A stretch of DNA of 64,000 bases from Tilletia caries (lineage: Eukaryota; Basidiomycota; Exobasidiomycetes; Tilletiales; Tilletiaceae), in assembly GCA_032718865.1 (NCBI GenBank), contig JALUTQ010000020.1, positions 744,001 to 808,000 on the forward strand, given 5' to 3'. Of this stretch, positions 11,954 through 21,356 are shown in pieces. Position 1 is the first letter of the stretch, and each line of letters begins with the position of its first letter. Made by a program: the position numbers and the translations under genes. A model generated the notes under the pieces. That model was not told the DNA's origin. It saw nothing but the letters and a program-made list of their open reading frames with translations, and made no database searches.

Positions 11954-14806
11954 ATGCCGGACATCATCCACGGCACAGACGGGGCGGAGCCCCCTACGGA
12001 GGATTTGCCCTCCGTCGGTGTCGATCTCGATGCAGGGGACGAAAATGATCTCGCCGACATGGAAGACGCGTGTTCCTGTTGCTGGACGACCCAAAGCATG
12101 TACGACGAGGTTGAGTTATACGACTCGAGAGCGAAGCGAGAACCGGAACACACACGGCCTACAGCGAAGTGGGGGGAGGAAGACGAGATGGATTGGGACC
12201 CGCACGCCGCCGAGACCGCTGCCGAGACCGCCGCCACGTCCGCGTCCCATGAGCTCGTTCAGCTCTACAACGACATTGCCGTCCTCACTCATCTGTGCAA
12301 CGATCAAGTCCGGAGAGGCCTTGAACACGTCAGGTGGATCCATCGCAGCTGTCACCGGAGTCAGCGGCTCAGGCCACACGGCGAGCGATACTGTGTTCGC
12401 GTGATGCAGTTTTGGAAACGAGTCGCCCTACAAGAGGTCGCAAACGGCCAACGCAGCCCGCCTGGCACGGCAATTTCGATTCTGCTCAACTGCGTCGAGA
12501 AATTCGTGCTTCACTTCCGTGGCGATGTCGAAAGGATATGGTACATGTCTGTCGTGAATCGGAGCGCACGACGCGTCATGATCCGAAGGCTGTTAGCCCA
12601 GCACCTCAAGAATCTCAAGCAGAACCTCAAAAGCATCGAATCACATCTTCAACTCTTGAATTCGAACCAACGGATGGCACTGGGTCCGAGCCTAGACTCT
12701 CGTTTGCCACTTTTAAGCTCCGGTCCTCTGCAGACCGACTTCCTGCAGACAATGTCATCGGCCTTTAGCACGCTCGCCCGACTCCTTTCGCCTTCCGACT
12801 CGAAAACAGATGTCCAAAAATTGCTCGCACTCTACCCGTTCCTGCACAACATTGTTGCCGTGCCAATCTTTCCCACACAGTCCAGTACGACTCAAGGCTC
12901 CACTTCCCAATCTGGCGTCAGCTTGGATGCTCCAGTCGCGTCTGACCCGATCGCACCCGCCAATGCCATAACCACGGCTACACCTTCCGTATCAGTCGTA
13001 TTTCTCTCGGCGCTTGGCATTGCGCAGGGCGCTCCGGACGAGGAGACGAGCCTTATGGCCGCGCTTGAGGTCGCGCTGAAGGTGCACAGCAAAACACTCG
13101 ACACAGGCCTCCTCAGATTTGCTGACGCAAGCGCGAGCGTGGGATGGAAGCGTTCAGTCTCTGAGGCCGTATTCAGGCTGGTCCGCACATTAAAGCTCAC
13201 GTTACCGAGCCCGACCTGCTTCATCGGCTTGCACGGCTTGCTCATCGGCTTCACACAAATCGGCTTGTACGCTGAAGCTTGCGTTGCGGCCGAGCTTCTC
13301 ATCGCCATCTATCGGGAGTCGCTCCACCACGAACCTTCGGTCAAGATACAGCTCAGCCTCTGCAACGCCCTTGGCGCTCTGAGCTACCTATCCCTCCAGG
13401 TTAGTTTCCAACCCGTGGTTCTCAACTCCATTTTCGCAGCAAAGGATGCACTTCAAATTCTGCAACCTATCTACGAGCGGGATCCGGACCAACACATCGC
13501 CCTGAAGGCCAAGCTCGAAGCTCAACAGGTCCGCGCGTCGAGCAACCTTCGCCATTCGTCATCTTCAAGCGAAAATTATGATTGTGCGGTGGAACTCTGT
13601 CAGCGTGCTGTAGCACTTGACCCATCGAATCTCGAGAACAAGCACTGGCTCGGAGTCCTGCTGCAATACGGCTCGAGAAGGGGTCATCCTGAACATGGAA
13701 ACCAGAGGCTCGATATCCTTCGCGAGCTCAGTGCTGCTGAGCCACGTCTCTACGATCGCACACTAGCGCTGGAGATCCAGAATTATGCCGAGGGATCGGA
13801 CGTCGAGCTCGACGATTCCATTGCAGCGCTCGAAGAAGTCATTTTGATGTACGAGGGCTTCCCGGACGTGCGTTCTGTTCAAGACACCGAAAAGTTGGCA
13901 AAATTGTGTCAGGATCTTGCCCGTTGCTACCAAAAGCAGCATCGAAGTGACAAGTACATCGGCCTTCTGCGCAAAACCGTACAGCTCAGGACAAGTTTGC
14001 CAACCCCTACGCGAAACTTCAGTTTAGGGTCCGAGTTGCTCCCACACTCGATTCTCGAGCTCAGCAAAGCGTATTCAAAGCTGGAACAGTACGGAGAGGC
14101 GCTGGCCCTTGCAGAACGAGCGGAAGCACTGTATCGAGCCCACTACGACGAGTCTCTTTATGGATGTCAGGAGCAGATCACCAGCGTATACCTTGTGGCG
14201 GTCGGCAAACACATGCTCGGTCGCTACGCTGAGGCGGAAGCTCAAGTCCAGGAGGTGATGCGTGGCCAGACAGCAGCCTGGAAGCACGACTCGATTTGCG
14301 GTCCCGCAGACATGAACCACATTTGGGAATACGTCGAGGCGATGGGAACCCTCGGCGCTATTCAGTGCGCGCTCGGCGATACGGACTCTGCTCTCCACAG
14401 CGGTAGCGAGGCGGCCCGGTGGAGCAAGCGCAATTTGCGTCAGAACCGCGCCCGTATCGAGCGCCGGCGACGTATCGCCGGGAACGACATCGCATCCGAT
14501 CTGGGCAATGCGCACACGACAGACTACGTGCTCGAAGTCAGCATGCATCGCATGCTTGTCTTCTACACTGCGACCCTGCTTGATGTGGGCCGGGCCGAGG
14601 AGGCCAGGGCGGTCGTGGAGGAGAGCGTGGAAGGATTGGGCCGGTTGGAAGGGGTCGGGCCCCTGTACAAGACGGCGCTTCTTCTTTGCGTCAAGGTTCT
14701 GGACGCTGTTGGAGGGCGAGAGGACGAGGCGAAGGCGGTGAAGGATCAGGCAAGCAATGTGCCGTTCCGGGGTTTCCTGCAGGTTCTGGGACGCAAGACG
14801 GTGTGA
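11954..14806 (+). CDS. Large TPR-like repeat protein
   Basis: Intronless 950-residue frame with an ATG in strong context (accATGcc). The N-terminal 90 residues are acidic and disordered. Residues about 95-235 are helical (LVQLYNDIAVLTHLC...). Residues about 330-900 are regularly spaced helix pairs with TPR character, for example YDCAVELCQRAVALDPSNLENKHWLG near 541, a CYQKQHRSDKYIGLLRKTV segment near 660 and YGEALALAERAEALYRAHYDESLYG near 712. No enzymatic motif or membrane segment is visible. TPR arrays act as protein-binding scaffolds; basidiomycetes have many large uncharacterised ones, and I cannot assign a partner. It is downstream of FHIP on the same strand but has its own 400-bp upstream region. 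Confidence 0.75.
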   Translation: MPDIIHGTDGAEPPTEDLPSVGVDLDAGDENDLADMEDACSCCWTTQSMYDEVELYDSRAKREPEHTRPTAKWGEEDEMDWDPHAAETAAETAATSASHELVQLYNDIAVLTHLCNDQVRRGLEHVRWIHRSCHRSQRLRPHGERYCVRVMQFWKRVALQEVANGQRSPPGTAISILLNCVEKFVLHFRGDVERIWYMSVVNRSARRVMIRRLLAQHLKNLKQNLKSIESHLQLLNSNQRMALGPSLDSRLPLLSSGPLQTDFLQTMSSAFSTLARLLSPSDSKTDVQKLLALYPFLHNIVAVPIFPTQSSTTQGSTSQSGVSLDAPVASDPIAPANAITTATPSVSVVFLSALGIAQGAPDEETSLMAALEVALKVHSKTLDTGLLRFADASASVGWKRSVSEAVFRLVRTLKLTLPSPTCFIGLHGLLIGFTQIGLYAEACVAAELLIAIYRESLHHEPSVKIQLSLCNALGALSYLSLQVSFQPVVLNSIFAAKDALQILQPIYERDPDQHIALKAKLEAQQVRASSNLRHSSSSSENYDCAVELCQRAVALDPSNLENKHWLGVLLQYGSRRGHPEHGNQRLDILRELSAAEPRLYDRTLALEIQNYAEGSDVELDDSIAALEEVILMYEGFPDVRSVQDTEKLAKLCQDLARCYQKQHRSDKYIGLLRKTVQLRTSLPTPTRNFSLGSELLPHSILELSKAYSKLEQYGEALALAERAEALYRAHYDESLYGCQEQITSVYLVAVGKHMLGRYAEAEAQVQEVMRGQTAAWKHDSICGPADMNHIWEYVEAMGTLGAIQCALGDTDSALHSGSEAARWSKRNLRQNRARIERRRRIAGNDIASDLGNAHTTDYVLEVSMHRMLVFYTATLLDVGRAEEARAVVEESVEGLGRLEGVGPLYKTALLLCVKVLDAVGGREDEAKAVKDQASNVPFRGFLQVLGRKTV

Positions 14807-14999
14807 GGTGTGAGCAATGCGACCGCTATACGATGTTGTTCTTCGGTTCTTTTTTGTCCCATTCCAACGTTTGTCTTCCTCCTTCGAACATAGCGTTCTC
14901 ATACGCTCATAGACTTGCAATTTTCTTCTGCATTTCCTGACTTTGACTATGCTCTCTTCGCATGTGTGAATTGTGATGGCATCAGTTCACAAGCAGGGG

Positions 15000-15335
15000 C
15001 TGTTGTCAAGCCGGTCGGTGGGGGTCGGTTGGGACAACGACAGGTCTATCGCGATTTGATGATTGATCATCTCTGTGGGAGGCTTGCAAGATGGAAGAGG
15101 GGAAGAAGGAGGAACGATGATTGCGAGTGCATTCACCGTTACCATCGTTCGCGCGGTCCGCTCTATTATGTTCCTCCAGAACGTCGTCTATCTGTCCATG
15201 CTGGAATGCTCGGACGCCGACGGGTCTGCGACGGCCGTGATGGCCTACTTGGACGTCATGCTCAGCGTCGTTGATGATCGGAGCGTGTTGGTGGACGTCG
15301 TAGTTGGCTATCTCGTCGGTGCTGCTGAGGGTGAG
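15000..15335 (+). pseudogene. FHIP-derived relic, fragment A
   Basis: The frame from about 15078 reads GEEGGTMIASAFTVTIVRAV, LSMLECSDADGSATAVMAYL and VGYLVGAAEG, a near copy of the FHIP gene around 8755-8985 in DNA and protein. Homology stops abruptly after GCTGCTGAGGG. Without flanking exons it cannot make an FHIP protein. Confidence 0.85.
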
Positions 15336-16130
15336 CACATCTTGCTGGTGACTTCATTGACCTGTGCGATGTCAATCACGAACTCGAGCAGGCTCTTCGT
15401 CGTCGTCGTCGTCGGCTGGGTCGCGCCAGACGAAGGTGGGCTCGTCGTCATCTTGGGTCGTGGATCGCGGAATGGGAGGTCGGCGTTGACAGTAAGAGGG
15501 GCTCCTCCCGACTGCCAGCAGGACCGAAGTAGCGGGGCCGAAGCCTCCCCTTCTGTTCTTCGTGGTGAAGGGAGATTTGAGAAAGTCTGAGAGTGGAAGA
15601 TCTGTTAGCGTGGATATTCAACGTGCCTCAGGAAGTAGAGGGCCGAGATGAAAGAAGTGATGAGCGAGGAGCTTTGGACGACCAAGGAAGTTATGTATAG
15701 GAGGATGAGCGATGAGCGATGAGCGATGAGCGATGAGCGATGAGCTCAGAGAGGCCTGCCCGGAGCGAGTGGGAAGCGGACGAATGACAGTTGATCTGGT
15801 CAAAGGACGTCCAAACGTCGGACAGCATCGTGTTTGCTAACCATCCTTCGTCTTTTCGTGTTCATCCTCCGCTCAAAGCTGCCAGGCGCGTACAACATCT
15901 GACCCGTTCCTGATCGAACATACATCATACGTAACGTTTTGCATTGAGGTATCTCTTCGCTGAATGACACCCTCGGGCCTTTGAGATTCGAGGGGCCGAA
16001 AGAGCTCGCCCGCACTCACAAAGCCGGTCCTAAACGTTGTGTATCATCATTGCGCCGGCCTTGCTGAGAACGCCGCTCGGGCTTTGACGTTCTTGTTGCA
16101 CTCGGCCTCGGAATGGGATCGGAGCATCAT
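15336..16130. other. Unassigned region with heptamer microsatellite
   Basis: Holds a heptamer array (gatgagc repeated about five times, roughly 15704-15742) and no protein I recognise. A 43-codon minus-strand frame with an ATG near 15449 has a plausible disordered start but no match I can name. Confidence 0.35.
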
Positions 16131-16788
16131 TCACTTCGCATCCTCGTTGTCGAAGTGCTTGCCATCTCGAGCTTGAATGGGGTAAAGGAGCTTGCCAGGT
16201 TCCCCCGGGAGCGCCTCTGCAGAGATGCGTTCGGCCGCCTGGCGTCGCACAAGATCTCGATGCGTGTCCGCCGTCGGAGTGGTGGGCGCAACCGAACGAC
16301 GACCGTTCGTCGGGGAGGTACCCGAGTGCTGATGCCGAGCTGCCTGAATAATAGGTTCAACAAAGTATATGTACACCACGCCCGCCCCGCCCGCCACCAT
16401 GACTACCCCAAGGATTTTTCCTGGGGCTATCGACGCGACTTTCGACGCTACTCTTGTTACTGCTGAGGTAGAGGGCCGGTCAAGACGCAGCATTTCCGGG
16501 GTGACTATTAGCGACGCAGCATGTTACGATTGTCAGTATCAATCCCACACCATTCCGTATCACATGCCAATCCGATAAACTTACCGTAATAGGCGCGTTG
16601 CTCGATTCGCAGCGAGTGCGGTGGAGACTCCGGTACCGGCGATCCTATCAGCGGTGCAGTATGTTGCGATGCTCAGTACCAATCTCATACTATTCCGCAA
16701 CGTATACAGACCCAATGAACTCACCTTGAACGGAGCACACCGACACGAGCGCCAGCAGGACCAAAGCAGCGGAGTTGCAGATCTTCAT
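16131..16788 (-). CDS. Small secreted/membrane protein, family member 1, with twin introns
   Basis: Three exons: 16788-16725, 16644-16585 and 16504-16131, all GT-AG and phase 1, giving 165 residues. The N terminus MKICNSAALVLLALVSVCSVQ is a signal peptide. Residues about 65-85 (ILGVVMVAGGAGVVYIYFV) form a hydrophobic, possibly membrane-spanning segment. The tail is Thr/Arg-rich. The gene at 49833-50226 has the same order: signal peptide, a VP-rich link, a V-A-K/S-V-A...G-K helix, a hydrophobic segment and a Pro or Thr tail. The two introns are both exactly 80 nt and about 72% identical, so exon 2 (60 nt) seems to have arisen by duplication. A MITE lies about 300 bp upstream. Function unknown; a cell-surface or secreted role is inferred only from the signal peptide. 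Confidence 0.65.
16505..16724 (-). repeat. Duplicated introns (80 nt each) flanking a 60-nt exon
   Basis: Intron 1 (16724-16645) and intron 2 (16584-16505) align end to end without gaps with 58 of 80 identities by hand count; most differences are transitions. Both end in an AATAG/GATAG acceptor. Confidence 0.75.
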
Positions 16789-17083
16789 TCCCTTTTGACC
16801 TGGATGTGCTGGGACCTTGGGATGGAAGTTTGTCGAGGCGGGAGAGCCGAGAATACGCTGCGCAGATGAAGTGAAGGGCCGAGGTTTGGGCACTGGAGTG
16901 CTGTGGAAGGACCAAGGGACGCGAACTCGGAAGAATTTGCCTGCGTATCGCGGAGGAGAACGAAATGGAGGGAGAAGAGTATGAGCTCAGAAGGACCTGC
17001 CTCGAGCGAAGAAAGAGAGAATGGAGTGGGCAAACGGTTTGTTGGGAAAGGGAACACTCTCCGGTCCTCTTGACCTTCTTATA

Positions 17084-17559
17084 CGAGGTGGTTGTCAAAA
17101 GTATCCGGACACTAAAATTTTAACCATACGTTTACTAAGTGTTCGCCTCTATTGAGCTCTCGATGCAACTCAAAGACATGGATATGGAAGACGCTCAATG
17201 ATGGGCCATTTGGAAAGCCTCTATACCGGAGAACAACTTCTCTCTGTGGAGTTTTTCCCAGCTCTGACTTGGAAGACAGGTTGCTCTAAGTGGAAAGAGG
17301 AAGAAACGATTGCAATTAGTAATCTACTAGGTGATTTCAAACTCCTTCACACCCACCTTACTCAACCCAGCTCCTCATTTTTTCTCAATTTTTTGAGTCA
17401 CATATTCCGATGCTTCTGCACTCGCGCTAGAAGGTCAGCTAAGAGGTGTATTTTTACAGATTTTACTGACCAAGTTTGACTTAAGGTGAAATAGAGGCGA
17501 ACACTTAGTAAACGTATGGTTAAAATTTTAGTGTCCGGATACTTTTGACAACCACCTCG
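17084..17559. mobile_element. Tc1/mariner-type MITE with perfect 70-bp TIRs
   Basis: The left end (17084-17153) starts CGAGGTGGTTGTCAAAAG and is the exact reverse complement of 17490-17559. TA dinucleotides flank both sides (17082-17083, 17560-17561), the Tc1/mariner target. The internal 336 bp is AT-richer than the host and codes for no transposase I can see; a 93-aa frame at 17198-17479 has no DDE motif. It is non-autonomous, and the perfect TIRs suggest recent movement. Confidence 0.93.
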
Positions 17560-17561
17560 TA

Positions 17562-18089
17562 CGTATAAGGGCTTCTGTCTCCAAAGGAACGCGGAGGAAA
17601 CAGGTGTACCGCTGGCACGTCGAGTTTGCTGTCAGTATGATATGAGAAGGGTGGGAGGAACGTTTCGATTCGCTGTCAGATTGAGATGAGAGAAGCTGAG
17701 AGGGGATGAAGGGATGATGGGAAGAAGGGCGTCAGCCGACAAAGAAGAAGAGCGTCGGGTCTAAGCCTCTAGAGTCTAGGCCCTAGGGCCTGGACATCGT
17801 TCATATGCGACGGTGTTTACTAAGCACAACGAAGTGTCAGTTTACAGTGCAGTCGGATGAGTGACAGGGGGGGAAGAGGACCCAGAAGGAGTATAACGCA
17901 CAAAGGGACCGGCCAATCTGCTTAATGACGATCCCGACGGCAGTACCGTGCTTCATGCACATCAAGTCCCACGTTGTGCCCGAGTTCACAAAAGAAGTCA
18001 TCGCCGAGCATATCGATGTGGCCTTGGTTTCCTTCGTTCCAGACCACCGTCCAATTGTCCGCGTTGGCAGAGTTGGCTTGAATCAGGTG
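17562..18089. other. Unassigned region between MITE and second FHIP relic
   Basis: Non-coding as far as I can see. Nothing resembles a domain or RNA gene. Confidence 0.3.
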
Positions 18090-18390
18090 CGTTTGGTGGT
18101 CGATACCGGCACCGACCTGGGCAAGCGCAGGAAGAGGAGGACTAACCGATCGTGCTGCACGTTCCGCTCGGCCTCGCTGCGCAGCTGAGGTGATACGCGC
18201 GCTCGATCCCGGACTTCGGGGACATACCTGCGCGAGTGGAGGGGGGACCTGATGTTCGTCAAGAACCTTCCGGATGCGCTGGGATTTGGTGTGGGATCGC
18301 AGTTGGAGACGAAGATGGGACGGCTCCGGTTTGGGAATGGTGAGCTCGGATGGTCGTAGTGCGGCTCCTTTGGCATTCAGACGGTGTAAG
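18090..18390 (+). pseudogene. FHIP-derived relic, fragment B
   Basis: DNA matches the FHIP gene around 10385-10700: GGTCGATACCGGCACCGACCT, GCTCGGCCTCGCTGCGCAG, CGATCCCGGACTTCGGG, then GATGTTCGTC and GAAGATGGGACG-type blocks in the same order. Stops and indels break the frame. With fragment A it shows that FHIP gene sequence was once copied downstream of the TPR gene and then decayed. Confidence 0.8.
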
Positions 18391-19210
18391 GGGTCGTGAA
18401 TCTGCCATGCCGCCTTTGCGGATGTCGTTCATCGGTCATCTCCTCTTGTCGTCGCCAGCAGGATCAAGGATGCCGCATAAAAATGCCCAGAGTCTCAGCC
18501 CTAGAGTCGATGTGCATGGACATCCTTCCATGCACAGTCCTGTCAATCACAGCACGGGGAAGAAAAGGCCGTAGGTATCATCGCGTCATCGGCGCCGTTG
18601 TCGTGGAAACATGCGCTGATCAGCTCTTATCGATGCTTCGCGGCTGCAAGCACAAGCCAGGTGGAGATCTTGCTCTGCACGTTCTTGGTCCGTGAAGAGG
18701 CGCGCCTTGTGGGCCGTTGGGTGACTGGACCGTCCTAGAGAGAGAGAGAAAATAGGCGAGCTGTAAGGGAGAGGGAAGGAATGGGAAAGAAGAATGAGGG
18801 AGAGTAAGGGATGAAGAGGGAGAATGAGCGTGTTGAGGAGAAAATCGACAGAAAAAGAACGATCAGTGTGCTCCCTGCGTTCCCACACGCTCCACGGACT
18901 TGTCGTTCTATCGCATGTGGGAGCATCGGTGGTCGAGACAGAACACAGGCATCTCCAAGCACCTCCCAGCTCCCAGGCTGCGGACCCCGTCTTGAACACT
19001 CACATGAAGCAGATTCGTTCGACAAACGGTGCGAGGGGTATGTTACATCATGGATGAGGCTACAGGGTGCTTGTTTGGGGGAGGGGGGTCGACCGATCGT
19101 CGATTAAACCAGAAATATGGGCAGAGCTTGCGCCTCGCGTGTTGCTGATCGTTGAAGATGTTCGTCACGATAAGAGGGGGGGTGCGCAGTGCGAGGGTGA
19201 GCATGCCTCA
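18391..19210. other. Intergenic region with purine-rich tract
   Basis: About 820 bp. 18735-18850 is a GA-rich low-complexity block. No convincing coding frame on either strand. The right end is downstream of the H3-tail-like gene, so it holds its 3' UTR. Confidence 0.35.
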
Positions 19211-20755
19211 TCAAGCCGGGTATCCGCGGAAGTTGCGCATCGCGCATTGCTGGTAGTGGAACCGCAACAGGTTGCGGTTGGGCAAGACGGCCTCTTGAGG
19301 AACTTGCGGAGAGCACCGGAAGCGACTTTGGGGGATGACTGTGCCGTGATAGTATGAGCTCGGGTCCCCCTTGTCGAAGCCGTGGACAATGAAACTGTCC
19401 GAGTCGAGGTCGGCGAAGAGGGCCCATTTGCCCTCTTTGTAGGACTCGTAGAGATCGTCCCGCAGCAAGAGAGCGGACTGAGCCTGGAAGATGCCGCTTT
19501 CGATCGAGCTATCCCATGGTGAATTGACTCCGACGATATCTTGAAGGCCCTGTCGTCGTGGCGAGGGAACGGGAGACAGAGAGAAAGGAGAAAGAGGATC
19601 AGTGTCGGTTTTATGTTAAGAGGTGGACCAAATGTATGCACTCACCATCGGATCATCCGCGGGAACGATGAGACCTGCGACGCAATCTGTGGATGGAGCG
19701 GAGGAGACGAGACAGAAGGAGTCCCTGGCGATGACAGACTCGCGGAGGTCGGCTTCACCATCAACCGTGCTCGAGGACTGATTATCGTCCGAGTCGTCAT
19801 CGCTGTTGCCCTCGTCCAGCTGGGGTCCCTCCAGGGGAGTGCATGCTTCTCCCGTTCGACCGTCGTTACGCACAAAGACAGTGCTCGCAAGGGCCGGCCG
19901 GAGTTCGTCCTGTAGGTCCAATCGGTTGCCTTCGAGCTCGAGGTCGCCCTGTTCTTCGAAGCAGAGATGTACTTGCTCCAGCAGATACGCGAGCTTGCCG
20001 CACTTTCCTTCAGTGACGAACTTTACAGGGACCTTGACAAGCACACCATTGTCTACGGGGTCGAGGACTGTGAAACTGTCGCCGCCCCATGTCTCGGCTG
20101 CGATGTGCTTGACTACTGGTTCCGTGTCGTTGTCAGGGGGAGGCACCTGCACAGACGGCGTAGCATGAACGCGGATACCCCACTCCTGGCCGGTGCTTCT
20201 AGGCGCAAATCCCCCCGTCGACTTCATAGCAGTTTGATGAACCTGCTGATGCCTAGGCGCGATTCCTCCCGTCGACTTCATAGCAGTCTGATGAACGCGC
20301 TGGGACCTAGGCGCCATCCCGCCCGTCGACTTCATGGCGGTGAGACCAACTGACTGGGTTCTAGGTGCGATCCCGCCTGTCGACTTCATAGCAGTTTGAT
20401 AAACCCGCTGTGGCCTAGGCGCGATCCCGCCTGTCGACTTCATAGCGGTTTGGTTGCCAGTGGATGCGTGTTGTGCGTACGGGTGGTAGCCATGTGATTG
20501 GGCTGTTTGGTGGGCTGCACCGTCAGCGTTGCGACCTTGGACATATGTGTTTCGAGCAGGCGCGCCGCGGCTAGTTGACTGCTGTGCGGCTTGCTGGTGG
20601 GAAGCACTTGTTCCAGTATGAGGCCGGGGAGGAAGGTGAGCAGGAGGACGGGGAAGACCAGGGGGAGCTGAAGTGCCAGGTGCGGGCGCGACTTGCTGGC
20701 GACGGGGAGCATGGCCGCCAGTCGATTTCCGGGCAGTCAGTGGTACCCTCGCCAT
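19211..20755 (-). CDS. Histone-H3-tail-like repeat protein with HNH-like domain
   Basis: Exon 1 is 20755-19646, the intron is 19645-19550 (GTGAGT...ACAG, 96 nt) and exon 2 is 19549-19211; 482 residues. I chose ATG 20755 because it gives MARVPLTARKSTGGHAPRRQ, matching the first 20 residues of histone H3 at most sites. Residues 101-188 are five 18-residue repeats (54 bp) each with QTAMKSTGGIAPR, again H3-tail-like, with Lys9-Ser10-Thr11-Gly-Gly kept and Arg8 changed to Met. Residues about 190-340 are globular, then acidic. Residues about 341-480 match the fungal HNH_2 fold: RDSFCLVSS...DCVAGLIVP, ALLLRDDLYE, and a LLRFHYQQCAMRNFRG end. The A-A-H of active HNH_2 proteins is A-G-L here, so nuclease activity is doubtful. 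Function unknown. A nuclear or chromatin role is inferred from the tail mimicry only. Confidence 0.75.
20190..20457 (-). repeat. 54-bp tandem repeats (five copies) coding H3-tail-like units
   Basis: GTCGACTTCATAGCAGT-type blocks recur every 54 bp at about 20218, 20272, 20326, 20380 and 20434. Units differ by a few bases, and all keep the frame. Confidence 0.9.
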
Positions 20756-21247
20756 CTTGGGTGGGAAGCTGTGGAATGAATGTGAGTCAGTGGACAGACA
20801 GACAGAAAATCGATTGACCAAGGCCGCGCAAAGGGCGCAGCAAAGAGGCGCGCGTCGACGTGACGCGCACACCTACAGGAGGTGTTCTAAGTAAAGGGGG
20901 GGGGGAAAGATACAGCAGCGCTGCTTCCTTATGGGCATGGTACTAGCCCGGGTCGTATCGCTCCTTTGCAGCTCTGCCGGCGGAGATCAGTACCCCTGAC
21001 GGGCGTCTGCATGCGTGGAGGTAGAGAAAAGGAGGAAAAGAAAAGAGAATGTGCGAACGAAGATGGAAGGAAGGCAAGAGGGAAGAGAAAAAAGGTGGTG
21101 AGGACTCGGAATGATGATCTTGGGCGTACGAGGACCGGGGCGAGGCAGAGACCGTCGTGATTGTGATCGGAGGTGGTGGCTGGGAGAAAGGGTGGTCCGA
21201 ATATTGCCGTATGTATCTTGATGAGATGAGAATATGAGATTCCCCGA
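20756..21247. other. Region between the H3-tail-like gene and the LINE
   Basis: Contains the promoter/leader of the H3-tail-like gene, including the element shared with 11757-11792 and a G10 run at 20896-20905. From 21030 to 21247 it should hold the 3' end of the LINE; I could not find a poly-A tail or target duplication. Confidence 0.35.
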
Positions 21248-21356
21248 CTATGCACCGCCGCCGTCGATGCGTGCATACAGCTCACGCGTGTACGCCCCCG
21301 AGGCGCGCGCGAAGGCCAGCAGGGCTAGGATTCCCTTCTTGTCATTGACCAGCGCC

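Noticed and set aside
14075..14920. 281-codon minus frame opposite the TPR gene
   Set aside because: Lies across the end of a well-supported gene and has no recognisable domain or promoter.
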